This document shows, piece after piece, positions 1 through 5,651 of a stretch of 7,791 nucleotides of DNA. The stretch is from contig JAYTTN010000179.1 in assembly GCA_043745295.1 (NCBI GenBank), forward strand, positions 1-7,791, in the 5' to 3' direction. The notes under the pieces are model-generated. The model ran no database searches, was not told the DNA's origin, and was given only the letters and a program-made list of their open reading frames with translations. The stretch's first letter is position 1. Each line of letters opens with the position of its first letter. The translations under genes were made by a program, and so were the position numbers. The stretch is from JALHQU01 sp043745295 (lineage in GTDB: Bacteria; Planctomycetota; Planctomycetia; Gemmatales; Gemmataceae).

Positions 1-58
1 GCCGCGACCGCGAGGGAGCGGCAGTGGGGAAACGGTGCCGCTCCCTCGCGGTCGCGGC
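1..58. repeat. Perfect 23-bp inverted repeat (hairpin), possible terminator or REP-like element
   Basis: Bases 1-23 are the exact reverse complement of 36-58, with a 12-nt loop at 24-35. The element lies 7 nt beyond the stop codon of the leftward membrane fusion protein gene, so it would fold at the 3' end of that transcript. It is too long and lacks a visible T-run for a classical intrinsic terminator, although what follows on the minus strand is outside the window. The left arm starts at base 1, so the repeat may extend further. DevB-type genes are usually followed by permease and ATPase genes, so this could equally be an intercistronic structure. The arm shares 12 of 13 bases (9-21) with 3576-3588 downstream of pyrF, which hints at a dispersed repeat family. 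Confidence 0.7.
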
Positions 59-65
59 TCGCAAG

Positions 66-1289
66 TCATTGCGGCGGGAGGAAGCGGGTCCGCACCTGCA
101 GGCCGATGAAGTTCTGCGCGACGCCGACCGACTCCGGGGCCAGCTCCACCTCCACCTCCACCACCCGGCGGTCGGCGTCCTCGCGGGGGCCGAGCGGGGT
201 GAGGGCGTTCCGCGAGATGACCGTCGCCACCTTGTCCGCACCGGTCACGCGGCCGGTCAGCTTCTTCTCGCCGGTGCCGCCGGACACCACTCGCGCGTCG
301 ATTTCCACCGCCACCGACCCGGCCTTCGCCACCCACTCCCGCAGCCGGCCCACGTCGGTCTCGTACACCTCGGCGAGGACCACCAACTTGCCGGTGTCGG
401 CGAGTTGCAGGATCGGCTGGTTCGCCAGCGTCTCCCCGACCTTCGCCGTCACCTTCACCACCCGGCCGGCGGTCGGGGCGGTGACGCCGGCGTCCTTCAC
501 CTTCCGCTCGGCCACGACCTTCGCCGCCGTCAGCGAGGCGAGCGGCACCTGGGCCAGCGCCCGATCCGCGTCCGCCCGCACCGCCGCCTTCTTCGCCGCG
601 ATGGACACGCCCGATTGCTCCTTCTGCACCTTCAGCTTCTCCTTCTGGGCGACGGCCACCGCCACCTCCGCCTCGGCCGTGGCGAGCAGAGCGTTCACCG
701 TCTCGAAGTCCTGCTTCGGCACCGGCACCCCCTCGGCCTTCACCTGGGTCAGCCGCAGCTGGTCGGATCGCCCGCGCTCGGCCTGCGCGGACGCGGCTTT
801 CTCCTTCGCGTCGAGTACCTTCGTGTCCTGGACCAAGCCGGCGGTCGCCTGGTTCGCCTCGGCCTCCAGGTCGGCCAGCTTCGCCTTCGTCGCCGCCGCG
901 ATGGCCACCTTCAGCGACTCCGCCTCGGCGATCTGCGCGGCCAGCGTGGTCAGGTTCAGTTGCCGCTCGTCGTCGCCGGAGAGGGTGGCGATCACTTCGC
1001 CGGCGACGACGTTCTTGCCAACCGCCACGACGGTCTTCAGCTTGTCGCCGGGCGGCCCGTACACCGCGATCACGCCGCCGGCGGGTTGGATGCGGCCGAG
1101 CGACTCCACCGCGCCACCGGCAGCCGGGGCGGACGGTTGGCCCGCCCCGCCGAGTGCGAGGGTGCCCGTGCCGGACTTCTTCGGCGCGAACAGCAGGTAT
1201 CCGGCCCCACCCGCCAGGGCGAGGTTGGCAACGACGCTGACGAGCAGGAGCGGGCTGAGTTTGCCGGATCGGCGAACGGGAGGCGTCAT
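66..1289 (-). CDS. HlyD/DevB-family ABC exporter membrane fusion (periplasmic adaptor) protein
   Basis: This 407-aa protein is the adaptor that links an inner-membrane ABC exporter to an outer-membrane channel. It has one N-terminal membrane anchor (about residues 11-34) and a variable linker. The conserved 'LGRIQPAGGVI' segment (64-74) is typical of DevB-type adaptors. The lipoyl domain is in two halves (about 72-104 and 266-297, the latter with 'VTAPTAGRVVKV'), separated by a long Ala/Lys/Glu-rich coiled-coil hairpin (about 112-262). The C-terminal beta-barrel includes 'VLAEVYETDVGRLREW' (304-319) and 'DADRRVVEVEVEL' (371-383), both DevB-like. I chose the ATG at 1289 because it directly precedes the basic/TM signal anchor. 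The open frame runs 84 codons further upstream, but that stretch is low-complexity and antisense to the neighbouring hydrolase gene. No clear Shine-Dalgarno is visible. Partner devC/devA-type genes would lie off the left edge. The substrate cannot be told from sequence. Confidence 0.9.
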   Translation of the reverse strand: MTPPVRRSGKLSPLLLVSVVANLALAGGAGYLLFAPKKSGTGTLALGGAGQPSAPAAGGAVESLGRIQPAGGVIAVYGPPGDKLKTVVAVGKNVVAGEVIATLSGDDERQLNLTTLAAQIAEAESLKVAIAAATKAKLADLEAEANQATAGLVQDTKVLDAKEKAASAQAERGRSDQLRLTQVKAEGVPVPKQDFETVNALLATAEAEVAVAVAQKEKLKVQKEQSGVSIAAKKAAVRADADRALAQVPLASLTAAKVVAERKVKDAGVTAPTAGRVVKVTAKVGETLANQPILQLADTGKLVVLAEVYETDVGRLREWVAKAGSVAVEIDARVVSGGTGEKKLTGRVTGADKVATVISRNALTPLGPREDADRRVVEVEVELAPESVGVAQNFIGLQVRTRFLPPQ

Positions 1290-1389
1290 GGGATTCCGCG
1301 ACCGTGGGACAGTTCCCCTTTCCGGGGCGAATACCGGCAGGGTATCGTAAGGAGGGTTCCGGCGACAATCCCGATTCGACTCCGATCCC
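1290..1389. promoter_or_regulatory. Divergent intergenic region between the exporter adaptor and hydrolase genes
   Basis: These 100 bp separate two divergently transcribed starts and so should hold promoters for both. No strong sigma70 match is visible. On the plus strand TATCGT (1343-1348) is a 4/6 match to a -10 box but has no good -35. On the minus strand TTGTCG (complement of 1363-1368) resembles a -35 but has only a poor -10. A strong anti-Shine-Dalgarno match, AAGGAGGG (1349-1356), is present but lies 33 nt from the plus-strand ATG at 1390, too far to serve it. The region is assigned by position, not by motif. Confidence 0.3.
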
Positions 1390-2139
1390 ATGCGCGTCCT
1401 GGTGCTACCCTGCGGCGGGGCCGTCCCCGGCCACCCGCTCACCGGCTTCCTGGTGGACGGCGTTCTGGCCGTGGACGCCGGGCCGTTGGGCACGTTCGGC
1501 ACCGTCGCCGAGCAGGGGGCGGTACGGGACATCCTGCTCACGCACTCGCACGTCGATCACGTCGCCGGGCTGCCGATCTTCCTCGACAACGTCTATCGTA
1601 TCCCGGACGCGCCGCCGACGGTCCACGCCACCCGCGACACGCTCGACTGCCTCCGCCGCGACCTGTTCAACGACCGCCTGATGCCGGACTTCTTCGCCCT
1701 GTCCGAAACGCTGCCGCCGTTCGTCGCCGCCCGCGAGGTGGTGCCGGAGCGCCCGTTCGCCGTCGGCCGGTACACCGTCACGCCGATCCCGGTGGATCAC
1801 ACGGTGCCGACCGTCGCGTACTTGATTGATGACCGCACCGCCGCCGTCGCGTTCGTCACCGACACCGCCCCGGTGCCGGCCGTCCTCGAACCGCTGGCCC
1901 GCTGGCCCCGGCTGAAAGTCGTGTTTCTGGAATGCTCGTACCCCCGCCGCTTGACCGAACTGGCCGGCGTCACCAAACACCTGACGACGGACCAGTTCGC
2001 CGAGGCCGCGCTGGCGTTCCCGAAGGCGGTGCGGGTGTTCGCCACGCACGTCAAACCGCGATACCATGCCGAGGTGGCGGCGGAGCTGGCCGACCTCGGC
2101 TTCGCGGTCGCGGAGCCGGGAGTGGTCGTCGAGGTGTGA
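1390..2139 (+). CDS. MBL-fold metallohydrolase, class II cyclic-nucleotide phosphodiesterase-like
   Basis: The 249-aa protein has a complete dinuclear metal site of the metallo-beta-lactamase fold. It shows 'THSHVDHVAGLP' (51-62; ligands H52, H54, D56, H57), H137 in 'PVDHT', D158 in 'VTDTA' and H220 in 'ATHVKP'. The opening 'LPCGGAVPG', the 'ECSYP' (181-185) element and the 'THVKP' ending resemble class II 3',5'-cyclic nucleotide phosphodiesterases (PDE1/CpdP-like), so hydrolysis of cAMP or a related cyclic nucleotide is a reasonable inference. Other MBL phosphodiesterases, such as RNase Z-like enzymes, cannot be excluded. There is no signal peptide, so it should be cytoplasmic. The ATG at 1390 is the only start codon after the in-frame stop at 1348-1350 that keeps the N-terminal strand, and it has no nearby Shine-Dalgarno. 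It is the first gene of an apparent operon, 19 nt ahead of the DUF2199 gene. Confidence 0.85.
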   Translation: MRVLVLPCGGAVPGHPLTGFLVDGVLAVDAGPLGTFGTVAEQGAVRDILLTHSHVDHVAGLPIFLDNVYRIPDAPPTVHATRDTLDCLRRDLFNDRLMPDFFALSETLPPFVAAREVVPERPFAVGRYTVTPIPVDHTVPTVAYLIDDRTAAVAFVTDTAPVPAVLEPLARWPRLKVVFLECSYPRRLTELAGVTKHLTTDQFAEAALAFPKAVRVFATHVKPRYHAEVAAELADLGFAVAEPGVVVEV

Positions 2140-2158
2140 CCGTTCACCGGAGGCGGCG

Positions 2159-2725
2159 ATGCGATTCCACTGCGACATCTGCGGGCAAGACCACGACGAA
2201 CTGCCGGACATCGGCGCGGATTACCCCGACCACTGGTTTCTCGTTCCGGAAGCGGAGCGGGAACGCCGGGTGGAGTATTGCGCCGACGCCTGCGCGGTGG
2301 ACGGCGAGGCGTTCTACATCCGCGGCGTGATCCGCATTCCCGTCCACGACCACCCGGAGCCGTTCGGCTGGGGCGTGTGGGTGTCGCAGAAGAAGGAGAA
2401 CTTCGCCGAGTACATGAAGGCGTTCGACTCGGCCGAGATCGGCCCGTTCTTCGGCTGGCTGTCCACGAGTATCGCCTACTACTTGCCCGACGCCACGACG
2501 CATCTGAAGACCAAAGCCCACTTCCAGGGGAGCGGCCTCCGCCCGGTCATCGAACTGGAACCGAGCGACCACCCGCTGGCCGTCCACCAGCGGGACGGCG
2601 TCAGTCTGGCGACGGCGTGGGACTTCGTCCACTTCGCCATGCTGCCCCACGACGAACGCCAGAAGCGGATCGACGCGCGGCGGCCGGTGAAGAACGCCAA
2701 GCCGAAACGGAAGGAGCGCAAGTGA
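2159..2725 (+). CDS. DUF2199 domain-containing protein of unknown function
   Basis: The 188-aa protein matches my recollection of the DUF2199 family. It opens with a zinc-ribbon-like 'FHCDICGQDHDELP' (C5, C8) and has a further cysteine pair at C41 and C45. It continues through 'FYIRGVIRIPVHD' (52-64), the conserved 'FGWGVWVSQKKENF' (69-82), 'GWLSTSIAYYLPD' (99-111) and 'IELEPSDHPLAVHQRDG' (131-147). The family has no established biochemical role, so I infer no function beyond possible metal binding by the cysteines. The last 20 residues are Lys/Arg-rich (ending KPKRKERK). I chose the ATG at 2159 because GGAGG (2149-2153) lies 5 nt upstream and the CDIC motif follows at once. The open frame runs 31 codons further upstream, but those overlap the hydrolase gene. 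Its TGA overlaps the GTG of pyrF in a GTGA junction, so the two are probably translationally coupled. Confidence 0.85.
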   Translation: MRFHCDICGQDHDELPDIGADYPDHWFLVPEAERERRVEYCADACAVDGEAFYIRGVIRIPVHDHPEPFGWGVWVSQKKENFAEYMKAFDSAEIGPFFGWLSTSIAYYLPDATTHLKTKAHFQGSGLRPVIELEPSDHPLAVHQRDGVSLATAWDFVHFAMLPHDERQKRIDARRPVKNAKPKRKERK

Positions 2726-3573
2726 CCTCATTCCCGGATCGCCTGGCGGACGCCGTCCGCCGTCACGGGCCGCTGTGCGTCGGCCTCGACCCCCGCGTCG
2801 AGATGCTGCCACGGGCGTACCCACAGGCGGAGCCGACGGTCGCCGTCGAGTCCTTCTGCCTGAAGGTGCTGGAACTGGTGCGGCCCTTCTGCGGGATCAT
2901 CAAACCCCAGGCCGCGTTCTTCGAGTTGCTCGGCCCGCCGGGGTTCGCCGCACTCCAAGTCGTACTGCGGCGGGCGAGGGAGCTGGGCTTCGTCACCATC
3001 CTGGACGCCAAGCGGGGCGACATCGCCAGCACCGCTCAGGCGTATGCCGACGCCGCGTTCGGCCCGGTGTGGGACGCCGACGCCCTCACCGTGAACCCGT
3101 ACCTCGGCCGGGATTCGGTGGAGCCGTTCCTGACCGTCGCGCGGAAGGCGACCCCGACGCGCGGCCTGTTCGTGCTGGTGCGAACCAGCAACCCCGGCGG
3201 CGGCCTGTTTCAGAATCGGTTGTCCGACGGCCAACCGCTGTATCGTCACGTCGGCGAAGCGGTGGCGGACTGGAACGCCGAGCGGATCGGCGACTGCGGC
3301 CTCGGCGATGTCGGGGCCGTGGTGGGCGCGACGCACCCGGCCGAGCTGGCGGAGCTGCGGGCCGCATTGCCCAACGTCTGGTTCCTGATTCCCGGCTACG
3401 GCGCGCAGGGCGGCACGGCGGCGGACGTTCGCGCCGGCTACTTGCCGAACGGCCTCGGCGCGGTGGTGAACAGCTCGCGCGGCGTCGTCTTCCCGTTCCA
3501 CCCGGACGACCCGGATTGGGAGGCGACGGTCGTCGAAGCAGCGAAGAAAGCCCAGGCTGAGTTGCGGGCGTGA
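2722..3573 (+). CDS. pyrF: Orotidine 5'-phosphate decarboxylase, type 2 (long form)
   Basis: This enzyme decarboxylates OMP to UMP, the last step of de novo pyrimidine synthesis, in the cytoplasm. The 283-aa length and motifs fit the longer type 2 (TIGR02127-like) subfamily rather than the roughly 230-aa E. coli type. Visible are 'CVGLDPR' (19-25) and 'IIKPQAAFFE' (59-68; K61). The signature 'ILDAKRGDIAST' (93-104) carries the catalytic Asp-Lys-Asp D95/K97/D100. Then come 'VGATHP' (201-206), phosphate-binding 'PGYGAQGG' (224-231) and 'VVNSSRG' (248-254). The start is the GTG at 2722, overlapping the DUF2199 stop by 4 nt, with AAGGAG (2711-2716) 5 nt upstream. An in-frame reading to 2278 exists but lies inside the previous gene. 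No other pyrimidine gene is in the window, so its cluster with DUF2199 and an MBL hydrolase is not a classical pyr operon. Confidence 0.95.
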   Translation: MTSFPDRLADAVRRHGPLCVGLDPRVEMLPRAYPQAEPTVAVESFCLKVLELVRPFCGIIKPQAAFFELLGPPGFAALQVVLRRARELGFVTILDAKRGDIASTAQAYADAAFGPVWDADALTVNPYLGRDSVEPFLTVARKATPTRGLFVLVRTSNPGGGLFQNRLSDGQPLYRHVGEAVADWNAERIGDCGLGDVGAVVGATHPAELAELRAALPNVWFLIPGYGAQGGTAADVRAGYLPNGLGAVVNSSRGVVFPFHPDDPDWEATVVEAAKKAQAELRA

Positions 3574-3580
3574 TGCGCGA

Positions 3581-3597
3581 GGGAACGGTGCCTTCCC
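3581..3597 (+). terminator. Short hairpin after pyrF, weak terminator candidate
   Basis: GGGAA (3581-3585) pairs with TTCCC (3593-3597) around a 7-nt loop, starting 8 nt after the pyrF stop codon. No T-run follows, and the stem is only 5 bp, so termination by this element alone is doubtful. The large palindrome beginning at 3601 may serve instead. The bases 3576-3588 nearly match 9-21 in the palindrome at the window's left edge. Confidence 0.25.
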
Positions 3598-3600
3598 GCC

Positions 3601-3747
3601 GGGCGAGCGGGGGGCGTAAGCCCCCTGTTGGTTTTGACGATGAACCGGCGGCGTGAGCCGCCTGGGTGATTGAAACCGCAACCCAGGCGGCTCACGCCGC
3701 CGGTTCGCCCGGATTTGAAACAGGGGGCTTACGCCCCCCGCTCGCCC
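3601..3747. repeat. 147-bp nested inverted repeat built from four REP-like mini-hairpins
   Basis: All pairing shares one axis near 3674. Outer arms 3601-3629 and 3719-3747 are perfect complements (29 bp). Inner arms 3642-3667 and 3681-3706 are perfect complements (26 bp). They are separated by symmetrical unpaired 12-nt stretches, with a 13-nt centre. Each arm also contains a self-palindrome: GGGGGC-GTAA-GCCCCC (3610-3625) and GGCGGC-GTGA-GCCGCC (3647-3662) on the left, with their complements at 3723-3738 and 3686-3701. All four read GGSGGC-GTRA-GCCSCC followed by TG in their own orientation, so they look like diverged copies of one repetitive extragenic palindrome, arranged A, B, B inverted, A inverted, with loop centres 37, 39 and 37 bp apart. 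The element lies 27 nt after pyrF and 16 nt before the carotenoid oxygenase ATG. Confidence 0.9.
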
Positions 3748-3763
3748 AGACAGGAACCCACCC

Positions 3764-5227
3764 ATGCCACCCACCCGCCGCGATGTCCTGCTCGCCTCCG
3801 CGCTGCTGTTGCACCCAGGCCTCCGGGCGGTCGCGGCCGACCCGCCGAAGAAGCCGAAGAGTCCGTTCCTGGAGGGCAACTTCGCGCCCGTGAGCGAGGA
3901 ACACACCACCGACGCCTTGAAGGTGACGGGCGAACTCCCGAAGGCCCTCGACGGGCTGTTCGTGCGGAACGGGCCGAACCCGCAGTTCCCGCCGGCGGGC
4001 AACTACCACTGGTTCGACGGCGACGGCATGCTGCACGGCGTGCGGCTGCAGGGCGGTCAGGCGACGTACCGCAACCGGTTCATCCGCACGAAAGGCTTCG
4101 AGGAAGAGAAGAAGGCCGGCAAGGCGACGTACCCCGGCATCCTGGACGCGCCGGACCTGAAGAAGATTCTGGCCGGCGAACTGCCGTACAAGAACCCCGC
4201 GAACACCGCTCTGGCGTTCCACGCGGGCATGCTGCTCGCCCTGTGGGAGGTCGGCGAACCCTACGAGGTCAAGCTGCCGAGCCTGGACACGGTCGGGCCG
4301 TACACCTTCGCCGGCAAGCTCGACCAGCCCGTCACCGCGCACCCGAAGGTGGATCCGGACACCGGCGAGATGCTGTTCTTCGGGTACATCCCGAACAAGC
4401 CGCTGGCGGTGTTCAGCACGGCGAACGCCATGGGCGAGTTGGTCCGCACCGTCGCCGTGACGCTGCCCCGCCCGACGATGATCCACGACTTCGTCATCAC
4501 CAAGAACCACGCCGTCTTCCCGTGCGGCCCGCAGACGTTCGATCTGGCGCGGCTGGTCAAGGGCCGGTCGCCGTGGTACTTCGACGCCGAGAAGCCGATG
4601 GCGTTCGTCGTCGTGCCGCGCGGCGGCGACGGCAAGCCCGTCACCATCGAAGCGAAGACGGGCTTCGCCTTCCACTTCCTGAACGCCCACGAAGCCGACG
4701 GCAAGATCGTCGTCGTCGGCTGTCGGTACAACCGCTTCCCCGGCGCGGTGTCGTTCGGCGAGGTGGACACGGACGAGACGCCGAACCCCGGCGTGCCGTA
4801 CCAGTGGACGCTCGACTTGAAGACCGGCAAATGCGCTGAGAAGTCGCTCGACGATTCGCCCGCCGAATTCCCCCGGCTGCCGGATACGCTGATCGGCAAG
4901 GCGAACCGCTACGGCTACTTCGGCACCGGCGACGGCGAGTTCTTCACCGGCCTACGGAAGTTCGACGTGACGACGGGGAAAAAGTCCGACCACTTGTACG
5001 GCGACGGGCGGTTCGGCGGCGAGGGGGTGTTCGTGCCGAACCCGGACGGCCGGGGCGAGGACGCCGGCTGGCTGCTGAACTACGTCCACGACAAGGCGGC
5101 CGACGCGAGCGAACTCGTCGTGACGGACGCGGCCGACATGCTGGCCAAGGCGGTGGCGCGGGTCCACCTGCCGGCCCGCGTGCCCTACGGCTTCCACGGC
5201 ACCTGGGTGCCGGCGGCCCGGTGGTGA
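3764..5227 (+). CDS. Tat-exported carotenoid cleavage oxygenase (RPE65/CCD family)
   Basis: This 487-aa non-heme iron oxygenase should cleave a carotenoid, apocarotenoid or stilbene-like double bond with O2. The four iron-binding histidines of the seven-bladed propeller family are all present: H193 ('TAHPKVD'), H241 ('MIHDF'), H304 ('FHFLNAHE') and H478 ('YGFHGTW'). The second-sphere glutamates are also visible as E162 ('LWEVGEPY'), E368 ('AEFPRL') and E420 ('GEGVFVPNP'). 'GLFVRNGPNPQF' (64-75) and 'HWFDGDGMLHGV' (82-93) are classic family motifs. The N-terminus 'TRRDVLLASALLL' followed by 'RAVAAD' looks like a twin-arginine signal with cleavage near residue 24, so the enzyme is probably exported folded with its iron. 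AGGAA (3752-3756) lies 7 nt before the ATG. The gene follows a large palindrome and converges on a leftward gene with a 7-bp gap. The substrate is unknown. Confidence 0.93.
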   Translation: MPPTRRDVLLASALLLHPGLRAVAADPPKKPKSPFLEGNFAPVSEEHTTDALKVTGELPKALDGLFVRNGPNPQFPPAGNYHWFDGDGMLHGVRLQGGQATYRNRFIRTKGFEEEKKAGKATYPGILDAPDLKKILAGELPYKNPANTALAFHAGMLLALWEVGEPYEVKLPSLDTVGPYTFAGKLDQPVTAHPKVDPDTGEMLFFGYIPNKPLAVFSTANAMGELVRTVAVTLPRPTMIHDFVITKNHAVFPCGPQTFDLARLVKGRSPWYFDAEKPMAFVVVPRGGDGKPVTIEAKTGFAFHFLNAHEADGKIVVVGCRYNRFPGAVSFGEVDTDETPNPGVPYQWTLDLKTGKCAEKSLDDSPAEFPRLPDTLIGKANRYGYFGTGDGEFFTGLRKFDVTTGKKSDHLYGDGRFGGEGVFVPNPDGRGEDAGWLLNYVHDKAADASELVVTDAADMLAKAVARVHLPARVPYGFHGTWVPAARW

Positions 5228-5238
5228 GCCGCGCTCAC
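5224..5238. terminator. Small palindrome holding both convergent stop codons
   Basis: GTGAGC (5224-5229) and GCTCAC (5233-5238) form a perfect 6-bp inverted repeat around CGC. The TGA of the rightward carotenoid oxygenase (5225-5227) and the TGA of the leftward small gene (complement of 5235-5237) sit symmetrically in the two arms. A bidirectional terminator role is possible because two genes end here 7 bp apart, but there is no T-run on either strand and the stem is short. Confidence 0.25.
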
Positions 5239-5624
5239 GGCGGGGGTGGCGGCGGGGGTACCGGCGTGATTACCGGAATGGGGATGGGGCTTTTGATGAT
5301 CTCGGGCGGGATGGACACCAGGTCGATCAGGTGGGAGTAACTGTGGGTTCCGGCACCGGTGGCGGTGCGAACCACGCGGATCGTGCAATCCGTCATCTCG
5401 GCTTGGCCGAAAAACGCGGCCACCCAGGTCGTGACGTTATCGACCGTGTAGAGGGGACACGGATCGACGAGCGACACCGGCGTGTTCGTGCCCTCCGGGA
5501 TCAGTTCGCACCGCACGCTGTAGTCGGTCGCCGGCTCGACCTCGCCGTAGGCCGTGAACAGGTAGCGGCTGACTTTCGTGTTCGGGTCGGCGAACGGCGG
5601 GCTTTCGACGGTGATGGCGGGCAC
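5235..5624 (-). CDS. Small uncharacterised protein with a proline-rich tail, downstream of the kinase
   Basis: I do not recognise this 129-aa protein. It has the same strong G/C third-position bias as its neighbours, which supports it as real. Residues 1-104 look beta-rich and globular, with three cysteines (C39, C56, C80) and segments such as 'RYLFTAYGEVEPATDYSV' (20-37) and 'TDCTIRVVRTATGAG' (78-92). The C-terminal part 'IPIPVITPVP' runs into seven prolines. No signal peptide or membrane segment is visible. I prefer the GTG at 5624 because GGAG (complement of 5630-5633) sits 5 nt upstream. A GTG at 5630 is also possible. No ATG is available. It lies in the same reading frame as the kinase, 27 nt beyond the kinase TGA with no other stop between. 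It is probably co-transcribed as a partner, or is a split-off or readthrough C-terminal extension. Confidence 0.65.
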   Translation of the reverse strand: MPAITVESPPFADPNTKVSRYLFTAYGEVEPATDYSVRCELIPEGTNTPVSLVDPCPLYTVDNVTTWVAAFFGQAEMTDCTIRVVRTATGAGTHSYSHLIDLVSIPPEIIKSPIPIPVITPVPPPPPPP

Positions 5625-5651
5625 AGGCACTCCGGTTCGGAAGGGGACGGC

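Noticed and set aside
1306..1317. GGGACAGTTCCC as an operator-like half-palindrome upstream of the adaptor gene
   Set aside because: Only 4 bp per arm pair, which is common by chance at this GC content, and no second copy is seen nearby.
1290..1541. N-terminal extension of the membrane fusion protein by 84 residues
   Set aside because: It is low-complexity, overlaps the hydrolase start antisense, and would put the membrane anchor in the interior of the protein. The ATG at 1289 gives a normal anchor.
24..1829. A 601-codon plus-strand open frame antisense to the membrane fusion protein and crossing into the hydrolase gene
   Set aside because: The translation is low-complexity Arg/Gly/His-rich with no domain. 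It is a high-GC shadow of the minus-strand DevB-like gene and the hydrolase.
3601..3747. CRISPR array or attachment site
   Set aside because: The repeats are inverted and diverged, with no direct identical repeats separated by unique spacers, and no integrase or cas gene is present.
3601..3747. Insertion sequence or MITE with terminal inverted repeats
   Set aside because: There is no transposase, and no clear target-site duplication flanks 3601 and 3747. A REP/BIME-like element fits the internal hairpins better, though a MITE is not formally excluded.
2728..4002. Long minus-strand open frame across pyrF, the palindrome and the oxygenase start
   Set aside because: The coding signal and motifs are all on the plus strand here. 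The product resembles no family and reads through the repeat.
3692..4839. Long open frames in other frames over the carotenoid oxygenase, on both strands
   Set aside because: They are Arg/Gly/Pro-rich shadows of a gene with complete iron-binding motifs.
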